Origin: Hemicentrotus pulcherrimus
Lineage: Eukaryota > Echinodermata > Echinoidea > Camarodonta > Strongylocentrotidae
Reading direction: 5' to 3'
Assembly: GCA_003118195.1 (NCBI GenBank)
Contig: BEXV01000723.1
Location: 110,232-128,691, forward strand
DNA: 18,460 nucleotides
The notes beneath the pieces are model-generated. The model did not search any database, was not told where the DNA came from, and was given only the letters and a program-made list of their open reading frames with translations. Made by a program: the position numbers and the translations under genes. This document shows positions 9,231-18,162 of the stretch, piece after piece (positions within the stretch are counted from its first letter, which is position 1; each line of letters starts with the position of its first letter).

Positions 9231-9376
9231 CCTGGGTCCCGTTGCACAAAACTTACCATTGATGGTAACTTTGCCGTCAATGGTAACTACCATGGAAACC
9301 TTGACTTTGATTGGCTGTTGAGCCCTGTTAGCATGGTAGTTGCCATTAATGGTAAGTTTTATGCAACAGGCCCCTG
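9231..9376. mobile_element. Foldback MITE, copy 1
   Basis: A 146-base element with terminal inverted repeats of about 40 bases: CCGTTGCACAAAACTTACCA at one end and GGTAAGTTTTATGCAACAGG at the other. The CCATTGATGGTAAC word repeats inside it. It matches the element at 15063-15214, including the internal TTTGATTGGCTGTTG. It has no open frame, so any mobility must depend on enzymes from elsewhere. Confidence 0.85.
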
Positions 9377-10015
9377 GTATCTTTTGTTAATGCTAATGTA
9401 AATTGTCAACCTTAATTTGATATTTGATTAAATGGAATTTTATTAGTTTTGCTCTCAAACCATAAGAATTCTTGAGATAAAAATATGTATAGTACGTAAA
9501 GAATATTGATTTGAGGGGGGAAATCTAAATTATCATGTATTATCTTTAACCTGCTTAGAGGAAATTTGCAATTTGCGGTATAGGAATATCTTATTATTAT
9601 TATTATTATTACACTTCTGAGAAATAAATTGTTCAAATTATGCTGGAATCAATTATTAAATATTTCAAAAAAATATCAGTTTGTGTCTTTTGATAAATTT
9701 ACTCTTGGCATTTGTGTGAGGTGCTTCGAAAAAGAAAAAAAAAATCCATTATTATGTATAAATTGTGCTTTTGAGAGAAGTCTTTATTCCAAAATCTGCA
9801 AATGAAATACTTGTAGGTGAGAAATGCATAAAAGATATACACAAGTGCCCAAGTTTGGGGATATCCACATTACATAAGATATCATCATCATTATTCTTCT
9901 TTGTATTATTATTAATTGTTGTTCTTCTTTTTGTCACTATCTTCATCCTTTGTATCATTATTACTACTGTGAAATGACATGTATTATTTTTTTATAATTA
10001 TCTCATTCTAAATTA

Positions 10016-10065
<50 letters not shown>

Positions 10066-10166
10066 ATCATAATTATCTTTATCTTATTATCATCATCATC
10101 ATGAATATCTTTCAGGTGTTGGACTGGTAGCACAAACAGGGATAACGTATCCAGGACTCAAACTGG
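9377..10166. other. AT-rich spacer between converging genes, likely Atg8-A 3' UTR in part
   Basis: No gene is visible. The stretch contains ATT trinucleotide runs and minus-strand AATAAA hexamers (at 9783-9788 and 9438-9443) that could end the Atg8-A transcript, and a plus-strand AATAAA at 9623-9628. The short open frames at 9412-9636, 9752-9958 and 9765-9977 are compositionally biased and unrecognised. Confidence 0.4.
10013..10063. repeat. (TTA)n microsatellite
   Basis: About 16 TTA/ATT units run without interruption, with looser ATC and ATT repeats on either side, about 100 bases from the Atg8-A stop codon. Confidence 0.95.
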
Positions 10167-10260
10167 CTAATCAGTCCCATAGGTGTTCTCTCCGCTGTAG
10201 GAAATGTAGAGGAATCCATCGACATCACGATGCTCTGCATCAACTTCCTCTATCGTTGAA
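10167..10260 (-). CDS. Atg8 copy A last exon: C-terminal glycine
   Basis: The acceptor GCATGTACAG opens a 94-base exon: one base completes a serine, then STIEEVDAEHRDVDGFLYIS and YSGENTYGTD, then TAG at 10167-10169. The glycine after YSGENTY is the expected lipid-attachment residue. Compared with copy [14 protein letters not shown] has become SSTIEEVDAEHRD, so the helix before DGFLY has diverged while the C-terminal strand is conserved. Confidence 0.9.
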
Positions 10261-11518
10261 CTGTACATGCAAAACAGACACACATAGAAAAAATATAAAT
10301 CAGAAGATAGATGTGTGTGCCTGTCAGTGTACATGATAAGATATGCCTTCTTTAAACTATAATTTATTCAGAGAGCAACAACAAAAAAAGATGAAATTAA
10401 AATGCCCTTGTGCGCTATACTTAGTGTAACTAAATTTTCACCTAGGTACATTTCTCCTGGCTATCAAGACTGTTCGTAACTACTCATTAGAAGTATGGAA
10501 TCATTTCTATTTCTTTCCAGCTCTGTGGTTATCTCCCACCTCGAGTAGCTCTAATTATATGGCATCCAAGGTGCAATACATTTATATATATAATTATGTC
10601 TTACATCAAAAATTTGTTGGCTTTTGATTGGTTGAGAGCTCGTCACATGACCAGAAATATTTGACCTATTTTTTTTAGAAAGTACTACCGGTATATATAT
10701 GAGAGTACTATTTGGTTTACTATTTGGGAGTTGAAAAAAATATGATTTTTTTTTTCCTTCAAATCTGAATTTAATGAAAACAAAATATTATAAATCTTTT
10801 TAGATAAAATTTGACATTTTTTTTGTTCTAAATTTTGTTTCTCAAAAATGTTTTTTTTTTAATAAATACATTTTTGATGCAGGATATAAAACAAATATAC
10901 CATGCCTTCTATTCGAGGTACTGGTTAAACTATGGGCCTCGGTGACCCCAAAAGTACCATTTGCTTCGGGGCTGTGCCCCTCAGCAAATAGTACTATTGG
11001 AGTCACCTCTTGCGCATAGTTTTAACCAGAACCTCTCAAGGCAGTGTATATTTGTATACAATTTACAAAGATATACCCTGTATAATCATCCACTAAATTG
11101 ATATTTATTCGAGTTTTAACTTACCCGGGGAGTTATCTCGCCATTATTCGCTGTAATATGATTCTGTAATCTATTACCTACTTTGATTTTGCGGTTGGAA
11201 ACCATGAGGTCAGAAAGGGCAACCCCCCCCCCCCGCCCACTCCCCTCCTTGACCCTGCCTCAAGTACGCTAGTGCCTGATGGTACTCACCTTGCTGCGGG
11301 GATTGCTCGGTTGACAAACAAAAAGAAGGGTTTCTCTGGAGGTAGCTGGAGGCGCTTTCTTATTATAAACTCGAACTGCGCCACTGTTGTCTTGGCCGAC
11401 TGTAAGAACTTTCTCTTGTCGATATCTTGTATAGAAGATTTCATTGCTTTCTCGACTACGATGGGTATGCGGTCTGGGTTTTTTGATCGAAATTCCGCCG
11501 ACTCCGATTTCCGTTTCT
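10167..11518 (-). CDS. Atg8-family autophagy protein, copy A (exon 1 not found)
   Basis: Atg8 proteins (LC3, GABARAP, yeast Atg8) are ubiquitin-fold proteins that ATG4 trims to a C-terminal glycine and that the ATG7/ATG3 system attaches to phosphatidylethanolamine on autophagosome membranes, where they recruit cargo receptors through LIR motifs. Two exons join in phase: 11290-11518 and 10167-10260. Seen: KRKSESAEFRSKNPDRIPIV, VEKAMKSSIQDIDKRKFL, TVAQFEFIIRKRLQLPPEKP, FFLFVNRAIPAAS, and after the splice a shortened C-terminal segment ending DGFLYISYSGENTYGTD. The glycine is followed by T-D-stop, so ATG4 processing would be needed. The usual LVPxDLT after KFL is replaced by LQSAKTT. Only the first roughly 12-15 residues are missing, presumably on a short upstream exon I could not locate. 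Spacing in the IPIVVEKA...DIDKRKFL stretch fits GABARAP/Atg8 rather than LC3. Frame and splice sites are intact. Confidence 0.9.
10891..11055. mobile_element. 165-bp near-perfect hairpin element in the Atg8-A intron
   Basis: The left half, including GGTACTGGTTAAACTATG and CCATTTGCTTCGGGG, is mirrored by the right half CCCCTCAGCAAATAGTACT and CATAGTTTTAACCAGAACC, around a centre at 10974 with a loop of about 5 bases. Both arms are about 80 bases. It resembles a small foldback transposon. As RNA it would form a long stem within the 1,029-base intron between the two known Atg8-A exons. Confidence 0.85.
11223..11234. repeat. Poly-C run
   Basis: Twelve consecutive C residues lie in a C-rich tract next to the donor of the Atg8-A middle exon, on the intron side. 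Such runs are prone to length errors in sequencing and assembly. Confidence 0.95.
11290..11518 (-). CDS. Atg8 copy A middle exon: ubiquitin-fold core
   Basis: On the minus strand the acceptor CCTTGACACAG, behind a pyrimidine-rich tract, is followed by AG completing a split codon, then 75 codons from KRKSESAEF to VNRAIPAA, then AG|GTGAGT. Lengths are exact (2+225+2 bases). The upstream split codon would be GAG or AAG if exon 1 ends in G or A; a glutamate would recreate the FEKRKAES-like start of fungal Atg8. The open frame running upstream to 11603 is intron plus LINE sequence, not protein. Confidence 0.9.
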
Positions 11519-11557
11519 CTGTGTCAAGGAGATAAATGCAAGAAAAAGGGTATAATT

Positions 11558-12670
11558 GGTCGATGGTTTGAATGAATCCTTTTGTGAGGGGGAACTCTCC
11601 CACTCACAAAAACAGGCAGTAATTACTTTAATTCATAAAGAAGGCAAAGATCCGTTACAAATTAAAGACTACAGACCTTATTTCCTTACTGAATGTGGAC
11701 TACAAGATTTTTACCAAAGTTCTTTCAACAAGAATTAAAGAAGTATTACCAGAAGTTATTTGGATTGATCAGGTGGGATATCTAAAGGGCAGAAATATAG
11801 GTGAAGCTATTCGGTTAATTGACAACATGATCTGTTATACAACTTTAAATAAAATACCAGCTTATTTGTTAGCGATAGATTTTGAAAAAGCGTTTGACTC
11901 GGTTTCACACATGTTTTTACAAAATGTCTTAGTAGCCTTTGGTTTTTGGACCGATATTTAAACAAAAAATTAAAAAGCTGCCTATGCCGTGGAAACAAAG
12001 AGATTTGACTTTGATGGGAAAATTCAACTAATTAAGACTTTTGTTCAATCAAAATTAGTAATCATCCCTCACATACACCTGTACCGCCTTGGGCATTCCG
12101 TGAAATTGAAGTGTTAATATTTGATTTTTTATGGAATGGAAAAGATAAAATCAAACGAAGTTCTATGTTTTTAGACTACGATAAGGGAGGTCTTAAATTT
12201 ACAGATTTTAAATTATTTATTCCAACACAAAGAATCAAATGGATGAAAAGACTTATAACAGGAGATTCAAATATGATTTGGAATACCTGACTAGAAAATA
12301 TGGCGACCTATTAATATTTGTTAGTAATGTATCGCCAGATTTACTTGCACTGTCATTACCAGATTTTTACCGTAGTCTGCTAGAGGCTTGGCGGGGGACA
12401 AAAGCCTTTTTGCTTAAGAACGAAATTTCAAATATAAATCAAATTATTTACAATAATAGATGTATCCGCATTCAGGGGCACTGAAATATATTTCCATGAA
12501 GACTTATTTATGAATTAAAAAAAAAAAAAAATACATCATGTTGTTGATAAAAAAGGTGAATTGCACTGGGTTTAAACAGCATTTAAATAAATATAATAAA
12601 ACAGTTTATATGAAGGCATTCCATTCTCATGGAAAACTCTTTTGAATATAATATGAACATCCTTGTGAGG
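11558..12670 (+). pseudogene. L1-like LINE ORF2 fragment, 5'-truncated, internally deleted, frameshifted
   Basis: Seen in order: SQKQAVITLIHKEGKDPLQI KDYRP; after a frameshift near 11690, DYKIFTKVLSTRIKEVLPEV; DQVGYLKGRNIGEAIRLIDN; and LLAIDFEKAFDSVSH, which carries the first catalytic aspartate region of reverse transcriptase. The next conserved block (YADD) is absent: at about 11960 the sequence jumps to the C-terminal part, RDLTLMGKIQLIKTFVQSKL, FDFLWNGKDKIKR and GGLKF.DF. Further stops and frameshifts follow (12239-12484 is one of the frames). Weak traces reach about 12670. The order of motifs is that of L1/Tx1-type ORF2. The endonuclease and the 5' part are missing, so the copy is dead. 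It lies in the intron or upstream flank of Atg8 copy A, oriented opposite to that gene. Confidence 0.88.
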
Positions 12671-13878
12671 ATACCGAATTAACTTTAGAATTTAGATCCG
12701 CGCCTGCCCTCCCCTGTTGTTTTCTAGAGCTTACAGTTTGAATAAAAGTACAAGAGATATCAATGAATGTAATGTACTTTATTTCAATAAAACATGGATA
12801 CAATGACTACCACTCTAAAACGGTTAAGATGAGAATGTACTCAGACTTTCATTGCTGGTGAAACCTTTCATCAGAAAAAGAGAAATTTGGGTTGGGTAAT
12901 GAATACATTAGTTGGAGTGAAAGTACTATGTAAGTTGAACATCTGCCATCATGAAGTAGAATCGAATGAACTCCTAACTTTCGGCTCACATGAAGGCTCG
13001 TAGTAGTGGTTTCTAAAGGGCAAGTTGATGATAATGGTGATGATAAAAAATCACAATAACATTCGCTCCAGACTGTGTATCCTCAAAAATATAGGGATGT
13101 AATTGGGGTTGTAATTGGGTTTTAGGGTAGGTGTAGGGTTAGGGCTAGCCATAATAAGGTCTGGTCCAATGTTGAAATTAGGATTTTGACGAGTGTGGCA
13201 AGTTGGCTGCATGCAGGAGCTTAATTTGTTGAACAACTCCCCCGAACATGCTGGTCGAAGCCTGCTTGATTATATCGAGACTGTATTCAACAACAAAACA
13301 AGACCCATTCGTACCTGTTTTTTTTTTACCATTCTTTATTCATAAGCTTCATTTTATACACAAGACCAATAATATGCAATCACATCTATATGTACACGCT
13401 CAGTATCTTTATAGCATTTTATGTATTTCAAGTTGACAAAATTGGATAAAATATAAGAGATGGTCCTATGTTCTGTATAGGAATAATGGAATGATAACGT
13501 CAAATAGTTATACAATGACAAAAACACTACATTTTATCGTCATGGAAACTGCACTTGTAAGATAAATACACTGTATAAACTATGAATCTTTAAACTGTCA
13601 GTATAAATATATTTGTCATGTTTGATTAATTACCGTACAGTGTATCATATGTACATGATCAAAATCTACACATTGTGCTAAATTATAACTTACAAGAATT
13701 GGCCTGTTGCCTGTTCATGATGTATGTACCATGTGTTATAACCCTGATTTGTATTATATTACACCAAATTTCTTGTACATCATATTTGAACAACTATGGA
13801 ATGTTGCAAAATAACCCATTTCAAAATGGCAATCCAGATACATATTATTTGTATGAGCATGCACTCATATAAGTGTGA
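12671..13878. other. AT-rich region without a recognised gene
   Basis: The stretch contains a telomere-like patch (13104-13150) and several AATAAA hexamers: plus strand near 12738 and 12787, minus strand near 13335 in TTCTTTATTCAT. The latter would suit the 3' end of a minus-strand transcript. The small open frames at 13051-13236, 13248-13436 and 13675-13872 resemble nothing I know. The missing first exon of Atg8 copy A, probably under 50 coding bases, could be hidden here. Confidence 0.35.
13104..13150 (+). repeat. Short degenerate GGGTTA-like patch
   Basis: A few units of the type GGGTTTTAGGGTAGGTGTAGGGTTAGGG spell a loose telomere-type repeat, much shorter than the one at 7167-7292. It may be chance or a decayed relic. 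Confidence 0.5.
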
Positions 13879-13879
13879 G

Positions 13880-13966
<87 letters not shown>
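13879..13966. repeat. Compound (TA)n(GA)n microsatellite
   Basis: About 44 bases of alternating TA with one interruption pass directly into about 44 bases of GA. Together they produce artefactual open frames on both strands (YIYIYI, RERERE, SLSLSL). The tract is likely to vary in length between individuals. Confidence 0.97.
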
Positions 13967-13970
<4 letters not shown>

Positions 13971-15062
13971 AAGAGATAAAGAGAAAGGGCAGGAGGGAAG
14001 GGAGCACCAAATGAGTATTAAAAAAAATCCTTTTTTTTCCCCCAATGAAAATGTGTATCATCAATGAACATTTGCATTATTTAATACACGCAACATGCCA
14101 AAACACTGAAACAGAGTAAAATTTGAAGCAAGAACCAACCTTCAAAGTACTTTAACCTTTGCTTACTATATTTTGCAACACATAGTGCATGGCTTTAACC
14201 ATTTATCGATGACTAAATTTCATTAGAAGCAAATACATAACAATTAATCGATCATACTTGATATAATAACTGAAACAAACAAAAAAGCAATACAAAATTA
14301 ATACAAATATGATAATCAACCATTCAAAAATAAAGTACAAACATTTGCATTAACAAAAATGAGGGTGGAAAGGCACTGTTAAGCTGAAAGCAATAATTGT
14401 GATCTAAAACGTGCACCATTTTTTCAGTTGACTGAAGGGTATCTTTCGATAGATCCTATACATGTATATATTGAAGAGCTAAATTTCAAAAGGAGCTAAA
14501 TTCACTTCTTATGAAAATTGAGTTATTGATATCTGAACAATGTTCACTTAAGTACCCGTCTTTCAACAAAATTATTTACCTAAATTTTGGGAGCAATCAT
14601 GAAAAAATGCACCTTCTAATATCAATTTCCCATGGACGCCTGTACAACATCTGGTAAACAATTTCCCTTTTCTCCAAAATTACAAAAATGGATTTAGCTC
14701 CTTTTGGAATTAAACTCTTCATATGTGCAACATGAGAGTGTGCTTGCACCAGACTTGGGAAAATCCCCTTTTTACTCATCTCCTTAGAAGCAAGAAAAAC
14801 CTTAATGACATTTTCTTGGAGCATCAGGGGAGAATTGAGAAATTTCCTGATGTTTTGAAGTTGCTGGATCTTAGTTGAATTACGTAAGACCTGTTTGTCA
14901 TAATGTCAACTGAAACTGCACAACTGAAAGTCACTTCGAGGGGGGGGGGGGATAATGTAAGTATATCTCATGACATCCCACCTCCCCTCCCCTCCCCCCT
15001 GCTGAAATATATAATTATCTGAATTTAACAGTATTTGCCATATTGTAGATGGCACCCATAAC
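13967..15062. other. No gene recognised; AT-rich intergenic or intronic DNA
   Basis: I see no coding signal. An open frame on the minus strand at 14597-14824 has ordinary composition but no family I recognise. A run of 12 G at 14940-14951 is followed by a C/T-rich patch. Confidence 0.35.
14940..14951. repeat. Poly-G run
   Basis: Twelve consecutive G residues, the reverse of the poly-C run at 11223-11234. It is a likely site of length error or polymorphism. Confidence 0.95.
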
Positions 15063-15214
15063 CAGGGTCCGGTTGCATAAAATCTTATCATTGACGGTAA
15101 CTTTGCCATCAATGGTAACTTCCATGGAATACTTGATTTTGATTGGCTGTTGGGCAGTGTTACCATGGTAGTTACCATTGATGGCAGAGGTTAAGTTTTA
15201 TGCAACAGGTCCCA
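15063..15214. mobile_element. Foldback MITE, copy 2
   Basis: Same family as 9231-9376: the left end GGTTGCATAAAATCTTATCA mirrors the right end TTAAGTTTTATGCAACAGG, and the interior shares CAATGGTAACT.CCATGGAA, TTTTGATTGGCTGTTG and ACCATGGTAGTTACCATTG. Here the ends are GGGTCC...GGTCCC. No open frame of its own; the minus-strand frame across it (14906-15178) is an artefact. Confidence 0.85.
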
Positions 15215-15260
15215 GCTGATTCCACATAAAGCAGCATCTTTTGGATGAATGATCCCATAA

Positions 15261-15890
15261 ATCTGACATTACCATGCTCTGCAAGACTGCAACTTATCTT
15301 TCTGATAAACACCAAGTACATTGTGTAGCTTTTCAGCTTCATGTTAATTGTTTAATTAGTTGGTTAGTTATAACTTGTCCCACGATTTTGAGAAAAACAT
15401 GAAAATAGACATAGCACATTATTATTACATGTTACTCAATTATCTATATAGATATAAGTCCAATTAACAACACATCTGACATTACCATGCTCTGCAACTT
15501 ATCTTTCTGATAAACACCAAGTACATTGTGTAGCTTTTCAGCTTCATGTTAATTGTTTAATTAGTTGGTTAGTTATAACTTGTCCCACAATTTTGAGAAA
15601 AACATGAAAATAGACATAGCACATTACTATTACATGTTACTCAATTATCTATATAGATATAAGTCCAATTAACAACACATCTGACATTACCATGCTCTGC
15701 AACTTATCTTTCTGATAAACACCAAGTACATTGTGTAGCTTTTCAGCTTCATGTTAATTGTTTAATTAGTTGGTTAGTTATAACTTGTCCCACAATTTTG
15801 AGAAAAACATGAAAATAGACATAGCACATTACTATTACATGTTACCGGTACTCAATTATCTATATAGATATAAGTCCAATTAACAACACA
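15261..15890. repeat. Three tandem copies of a ~205-bp unit
   Basis: Copies start at 15261, 15474 and 15679 with the word ATCTGACATTACCATGCTCT and end in AAGTCCAATTAACAACACA. The copies are nearly identical. Copy 1 has an extra 8 bases (a doubled CTGCAAGA-like word) and copy 3 an extra CCGGTA after TGTTAC. The unit spacing is 213 then 205 bases. I see no coding sequence in the unit. The high identity points to recent amplification. Confidence 0.95.
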
Positions 15891-16242
15891 ATTGAAAGTA
15901 ATTATAATTTTAGAGTAAAAAAGAATGTGACATTGACTTTTTTCTTCAATTAACTCTTTGCTTCCTTATTTTGACTAAGAGAACGGACGGTAGACTGTAA
16001 CCATTGACTTTTGTCACACACACACAATGTACATTTTTATACATGTAGTATACCACATACTCCAAATAATGTGGCAGTCTGGATTTTTTGATCCATGGCG
16101 GGACAATATGGTTATACAAGCATATGTACCTGTACTTGATATACCGGTGGTGTGTACACCAAGAACAATGATCTGGAACCATCTACCAGGCTCAGCGGTC
16201 AACGCAAAAGGAATAACCTACTTCAAGGAGGCTGCTCTATCA
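15891..16242. other. Non-coding spacer, no gene recognised
   Basis: Open frames on both strands (15946-16202 minus and 16027-16248 plus) overlap each other and match nothing I know. The stretch includes a CACACACACA run and several TACATGTA-like words. Confidence 0.3.
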
Positions 16243-16470
16243 GAATGATGCATCCTCCCGTTAGGCTCTCCAATAGTTTAAAGCCCTTCTGCACTAGTTT
16301 GGCCAAGAGAAATTAGACCTCCCTGCATGGTCACTGACAGGTGGTTATCTCATCAACTCAGCTCTCAATTAACATAAGAAAAAGGGAACCATGGGGGACC
16401 AATGGTCACCGATTAGTTATTGTTTGCTATATAGAGGGCGCAAGTACATGTAGCTATAAGAAGTGCAGTG
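16243..16470 (-). repeat. Inverted copy of the ADAT1 3' flank
   Basis: Read on the minus strand this follows 8051-8275 block by block, for example GTTAATTGAGAGCTGA, GAGATAACCA, GTCAGTGACCA, GGGAGGTC and GGGCTTTAAA. The similarity fades close to where the ADAT1 coding sequence would begin, so no ADAT1 exon copy was found next to it. Confidence 0.75.
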
Positions 16471-17288
16471 GGGCTTAAGATTACAGGCATGTTATTTTCC
16501 TTACACTGGACTTAGCACATTTTATCATAAATTGATATGTGCTTTATCCACACACCATTTCTGCACTTTATAGCACTCCTCAATGCAGCTCTTCGCCTCA
16601 CCTACCATCCTATTTTAGCTTCCGGAGTTAGCTGCTAAAGGAAAAAAATCAAGTACACCATAACAAGCACATGTACTGCAGATTGCAGTACAACTGGAAC
16701 AGAGGTAATTACTTAAAATAAAAAAAGGTACCATTGAAACTAATATCAAAACAAAACTCAACAAAAATCAACAAAACCAATGCCCTTCCTCTATCCTTCT
16801 GAACATAAAAAAACACAATAAAAATAAAGCAAATTTATACTCGCTGCTTGCAGATATATGATTTGTTTTTTTGAATAACGCCATAAATATCAAATGTTCA
16901 TGTCTCGCTCTATCAATATCTTTGTTTCATTTGCGATGAATTAATCCTTGACTACCAATCTCAAAATCTACAACATGACCACCTGTAAATCTCAGTAATG
17001 TTTGGTCAATGCTTTGGTTTATAGAATGAAAATCAATGAAGTTTGGTCCAAATTAAACTCAATTATTCTCAGACGAGCACAGTGGGATAGTACATGTAAG
17101 CAGTGCAGGAAAAAGAATAATTCTTTGCAGGCTTCAAGACAAATACCCTACAATGCAGACAGTAACTGGTGTATTGTGCACAATCGGACATATCTAGGAA
17201 TTGGTTGGCTTAGGGGCAGTTTACACACACAGCTTCTGTTTGGAGTCACAAGGGCATAAAATCTGTGTTACAGCATGTGCCATGTGAG
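16471..17288. other. No gene recognised between two duplicated segments
   Basis: This AT-rich stretch separates the inverted and direct duplicated blocks. The 85-codon plus-strand frame at 17002-17259 has mixed composition, is not recognised and has no visible start context or splice partners. It may be non-coding. Confidence 0.3.
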
Positions 17289-17700
17289 TTAAAGATAAAG
17301 TTGAGTTCTGGTCATGTGATTGCATTGTGAAAGAAACGGTGTGGAATCTATCAGAAAAGGTTGATCATCTAGTATATAAGTATTCATGTGTATTGCATTG
17401 CAAGGTTCTGGAATCATCAAAATGATAAGAAATTTGGCTAAATCTTGGCAAAGTTACAAGCACTCTACACAGAATGATGTACATGTATATGGGACTACAC
17501 GAGCACATGGCGAAAAAAACGTACCTCCGATTTTTACGATGTTTCATGTCATATTTAGAATATGAATGCATTTGAAGAGGCATGCTTTTCAGAGAACATG
17601 TTTAATCTGATGTTCTTCCACCCTTGCACAATAACAATGATAACGATCACAAATTAATTGTTACCTCTTCCCAGAACTCAACCATCTCTTTAACACAATT
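17289..17700 (+). repeat. Atg8 3' flank duplication, copy B
   Basis: Diverged colinear partner of 8540-9190. It lies about 0.5-0.9 kb past the stop codon of Atg8 copy B on that gene's strand, which suggests the duplicated unit included the Atg8 gene and its 3' flank. The minus-strand open frame at 17365-17583 is not supported by copy A. Confidence 0.8.
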
Positions 17701-18162
17701 CTGACTCCGGACACACTATATCACTGAAAATGATAACAATAACTATACATGGAAATCAGTAGTTATGCAACAAACGAATCAGATCTGAGATAAATGCTCA
17801 TTAGTATAAATTGGTGAGTAAGACTGATTGATATATTACTCTACATGTAAATTGTAACTTTATGACAGAGACGGGCATTATCGTTATCGTCATTGGAGAT
17901 ATATGTGAACAGCCCTTTAGCAGCAAGGATCTGTCCTCAAATACAAAGTCCTCTGGTTAAATAGATGAAGCGAAGCAGTACATAGTAATGCGCCCCCATG
18001 GGCATCCATCTCCACAGCTTCATGTCATTCTATTTCTGCTTTCATTCAAGGCAGAGTCATCGAGTTCTCATTCTCAGTTTTCAGTCAGTCACCGTGGTAT
18101 ATCAGGAGTTGCTAGCTGGGTGGGGCTCCTCCTGGACATGGCAAGGGTGCATCCTGGGGGGC
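17701..18162. other. Probable 3' UTR or flank of Atg8 copy B
   Basis: No coding signal apart from an unrecognised 62-codon frame at 17988-18176 on the opposite strand, which overlaps the Atg8 exon and is a shadow. By position it should hold the 3' UTR of Atg8 copy B, but I could not place a convincing polyadenylation signal. Confidence 0.35.

Noticed and set aside
10167..11518. Atg8 copy A as a processed pseudogene
   Set aside because: It has an intron with good GT-AG sites at the same phase as copy B, and no frameshift or stop, so it is not a retrocopy; it may still be a diverging duplicate.
11272..11535. 87-codon plus-strand frame
   Set aside because: It is the antisense shadow of the Atg8 copy A middle exon.
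12239..12484. Separate small gene of 81 codons
   Set aside because: It is one frame of the decayed LINE C-terminal region, continuing motifs from the adjacent frame after a frameshift.
13780..14064. Open frames with YIYIYI, RERERE and SLSLSL
   Set aside because: Produced by the compound TA and GA microsatellite at 13879-13966.
15261..15890. CRISPR-like array
   Set aside because: The repeated unit is 205 bases with no unique spacers, and the DNA is eukaryotic.
17289..17700. A third Atg8 or ADAT1 exon within the duplicated block
   Set aside because: The matching bases between the two copies show no shared open frame, so the homology is of non-coding flank.
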